DNA from: Xanthomonas translucens pv. translucens DSM 18974
GTDB lineage: Bacteria > Pseudomonadota > Gammaproteobacteria > Xanthomonadales > Xanthomonadaceae
Direction of reading: 5' to 3'
DNA length: 7,921 bases
NCBI RefSeq assembly: GCF_000331775.1
Contig: NZ_CAPJ01000422.1
Location: 1-7,921 of the forward strand
Shown here piece after piece: positions 6,415 through 7,921 of this stretch. Each line of letters opens with the position of its first letter. Positions within the stretch are counted from its first letter, which is position 1. Position numbers and translations under genes: made by a program. The notes beneath the pieces are model-generated. The model was given only the letters and a program-made list of their open reading frames with translations, was not told where the DNA came from and did no database searches.

Positions 6415-7608
6415 ATGTCCCACGTTCCCCAACTCCGCATTCCCGCCACCTACATGCGTGGCGGCACGTCGAAAGGCGTGTTCTTCCGCCTGCAGGATCT
6501 GCCCGCTGCCGCGCAGCTGCCGGGCGCGGCGCGCGATGCGCTGCTGCTGCGGGTGATCGGCAGTCCCGATCCCTACGCCAAGCAGATCGACGGCATGGGC
6601 GGGGCCACGTCCAGCACCAGCAAGACGGTGATCGTGGCGCCGAGCGCGCGCGCCGACCACGACGTGGACTACCTGTTCGGACAGGTGGCGATCGACCGCC
6701 CGTTCGTCGATTGGAGCGGCAACTGCGGCAACCTGTCGGCGGCGGTGGGGCCGTTCGCGATCGCTGCCGGCCTGGTCGATGCGGCGCGCATTGCGCACGA
6801 CGGCATGGCCACGGTGCGGATCTGGCAGGCCAACATCGGCAAGACCATCCTGGCGCAGGTGCCGATGGCGGGTGGCGCGGTGCAGGAGAGCGGCGACTTT
6901 GAACTGGACGGGGTGACCTTTCCTGCGGCCGAGATCCAGCTCGACTTCCTCGATCCGGCCGCCGACGAGGACGGCGCCGACGGGGCGATGTTTCCCACCG
7001 GCAACCTGGTCGATACGCTGGAGGTGCCGGGCGTGGGCAGATTCGCGGCGACGCTGATCAACGCCGGCATCCCGACCATCTTCCTCGACGCGCAGGCGCT
7101 GGGCTACCGCGGCACCGAACTGCAGGACGCGATCAACGGCGATGCGCAGGCGTTGGCCGGGTTCGAGGCGATCCGCGCGTACGGCGCGCTGCGCATGGGC
7201 CTGATCGCCAGGCTGGAAGACGCGGCGACGCGCCAGCACACGCCGAAGGTGGCCTTCGTCGCGCCGCCGGCCGACTACGTGGCCTCCAGCGGCAAGCCGG
7301 TCGCCGCCGCCGACATCGACCTGCTGGTGCGGGCGATGTCGATGGGCAAGCTGCACCACGCGATGATGGGCACCGCAGCGGTGGCGATCGGCACCGCCGC
7401 GGCGATTCCGGGCACCCTGGTGAACCGCGCCGCCGGCGGCGGCGCACGCCAGGCGGTGCGCTTCGGCCATCCCTCCGGAACCCTGCGGGTCGGCGCCGAA
7501 GCGCAACAGCAGGGGGATGGCCAGTGGAGCGTTACCAAGGCGATCATGAGCCGCAGCGCGCGGGTGCTGATGGACGGCTGGGTGCGGGTGCCGGGCGATA
7601 TTTGCTGA
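6415..7608 (+). CDS. prpF: 2-methylaconitate cis-trans isomerase PrpF
   Basis: Isomerises the methylaconitate made by AcnD so that an aconitase can hydrate it to 2-methylisocitrate; it is the obligate partner of AcnD. The 397 residues match the family, which has the two-domain diaminopimelate-epimerase fold. Motifs: the N-terminal IPATYMRGGTSKGVFF (9-24), DGMGGATSSTSKTVIV (59-74) containing Lys70, and VDWSGNCGNLSAAVGPFA with Cys104. Lys70 and Cys104 correspond to Lys73 and Cys107 described as important in Shewanella PrpF. C-terminal GKLHHAMMGT and RFGHPSGTLRVGAE are also typical. ATG 6415 is chosen because the conserved TYMRGGTSKG block begins 11 residues later; only a weak GGA lies 7 nt upstream. 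The frame extends far upstream over the SRPBCC gene but without homology. It is the last recognisable gene of the operon. Confidence 0.96.
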   Translation: MSHVPQLRIPATYMRGGTSKGVFFRLQDLPAAAQLPGAARDALLLRVIGSPDPYAKQIDGMGGATSSTSKTVIVAPSARADHDVDYLFGQVAIDRPFVDWSGNCGNLSAAVGPFAIAAGLVDAARIAHDGMATVRIWQANIGKTILAQVPMAGGAVQESGDFELDGVTFPAAEIQLDFLDPAADEDGADGAMFPTGNLVDTLEVPGVGRFAATLINAGIPTIFLDAQALGYRGTELQDAINGDAQALAGFEAIRAYGALRMGLIARLEDAATRQHTPKVAFVAPPADYVASSGKPVAAADIDLLVRAMSMGKLHHAMMGTAAVAIGTAAAIPGTLVNRAAGGGARQAVRFGHPSGTLRVGAEAQQQGDGQWSVTKAIMSRSARVLMDGWVRVPGDIC

Positions 7609-7609
7609 G

Positions 7610-7672
7610 GCGGCAGCGTCGGCGGCATGGCTGCATCGCTGGGGTGCCGCAAATCCCATCTTCTTCTTTTTT
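7610..7672 (+). terminator. Weak terminator-like structure after prpF
   Basis: GCGGCA (7610-7615) can pair with TGCCGC (7645-7650), with CAGCG/CGCTG extending inside across a bulge. A T-rich tract, TTCTTCTTTTTT, follows at 7661-7672. The 10-nt gap between stem and T-tract and the bulged stem make this a poor intrinsic terminator, but it is the only such combination after the operon. Confidence 0.3.
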
Positions 7673-7674
7673 AG

Positions 7675-7728
7675 GCTTCAGCCGCGACATGTTCTAACCC
7701 TAGGTCCCGTCGCGGCTGAAGCTCCTAC
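7675..7728. repeat. REP-like palindrome downstream of prpF
   Basis: GCTTCAGCCGCGAC (7675-7688) and GTCGCGGCTGAAGC (7709-7722) form a perfect 14-bp inverted repeat with a 20-nt loop. Read on the minus strand it begins GTAGGAGC (7728-7721), resembling the GTAG-headed REP sequences of Xanthomonadaceae and pseudomonads, which are scattered by RAYT transposases. No T-run follows on either strand, so it is more likely a repeat or 3'-end stabiliser than a terminator. Family membership is from memory. Confidence 0.75.
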
Positions 7729-7921
7729 AGGGCGCGGGCGGTGCGCAGTGGCGCGCGCTGCTGTACGGCCGAGGCCGCAGTGGCCCCGGCTAACCGGAAA
7801 TCTGCAGTGCGATTTTGATAGGCCGGGCCTTCTTGGCAGCGCACATGCACGGCACATGGCGCGCTTGCAGCCTTAGAGCAACTAACAAAAGCCCCTTGAA
7901 CACGTCTGTTGAGCCACCGCT
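7729..7921. other. Region without recognisable gene
   Basis: No coding frame with plausible start and homology is seen on either strand. There is an imperfect GGCCCCGGC (7782-7790) / GCCGGGCC (7822-7829) inverted repeat and a rather AT-richer end after about 7870. Nothing firm can be said; the promoter or end of a gene beyond the window may lie here. Confidence 0.5.

Noticed and set aside
6400..7659. A 419-codon minus-strand frame opposite prpF
   Set aside because: Another GC-bias mirror frame, with His/Arg/Gln-rich low-complexity content and no domain signature, opposite a well-supported enzyme gene.
7782..7829. GGCCCCGGC/GCCGGGCC inverted repeat as a terminator
   Set aside because: The stem is bulged, the loop is over 30 nt and no T-run follows it; expected by chance in this GC-rich DNA.

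Overview
The window is a chromosomal propionate-catabolism (2-methylcitrate cycle) locus from a GC-rich gammaproteobacterium. It is most probably Xanthomonas or a close Xanthomonadaceae relative. This rests on the very high GC content, the protein sequences, and two kinds of intergenic repeat that I recognise from memory as common in that family (heptad GGGACTC/GGGATTC arrays, and a CTTCAGCCGCGAC palindrome with a GTAG head). Genus assignment is inference, because no search was possible.

Layout. On the minus strand, running off the left edge (1-732), is a partial gene for a MerR-type helix-turn-helix fused to a citrate-synthase-like domain. A 120-bp divergent intergenic region (733-852) follows, with an AT-rich cluster of TTGAT motifs around a perfect TTGATT-G-AATCAA palindrome. 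On the plus strand come prpB (853-1740, 2-methylisocitrate lyase), a 161-bp gap, prpC (1902-3068, 2-methylcitrate synthase), a 168-bp gap holding a long foldback heptad repeat, acnD (3237-5852, Fe-S 2-methylcitrate dehydratase), a small SRPBCC/AHSA1-type gene (5918-6379) and prpF (6415-7608, methylaconitate isomerase). The last 313 bp (7609-7921) hold a weak terminator-like structure and a REP-like hairpin, and no gene I can support.

How it works together. PrpC condenses propionyl-CoA with oxaloacetate to 2-methylcitrate. AcnD dehydrates it and PrpF moves the double bond, so that a housekeeping aconitase (not in the window) can make 2-methylisocitrate. PrpB cleaves that to pyruvate and succinate. 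This is the AcnD/PrpF version of the pathway; no prpD, prpE or classical PrpR gene is visible.

The most interesting part is the left end. The position usually held by a PrpR-type or GntR-type regulator is occupied by a DNA-binding domain joined to a paralogue of the pathway's own synthase. I propose that this protein senses oxaloacetate, propionyl-CoA or methylcitrate through the citrate-synthase fold and controls the operon through the TTGAT palindrome. That is inference and is testable.
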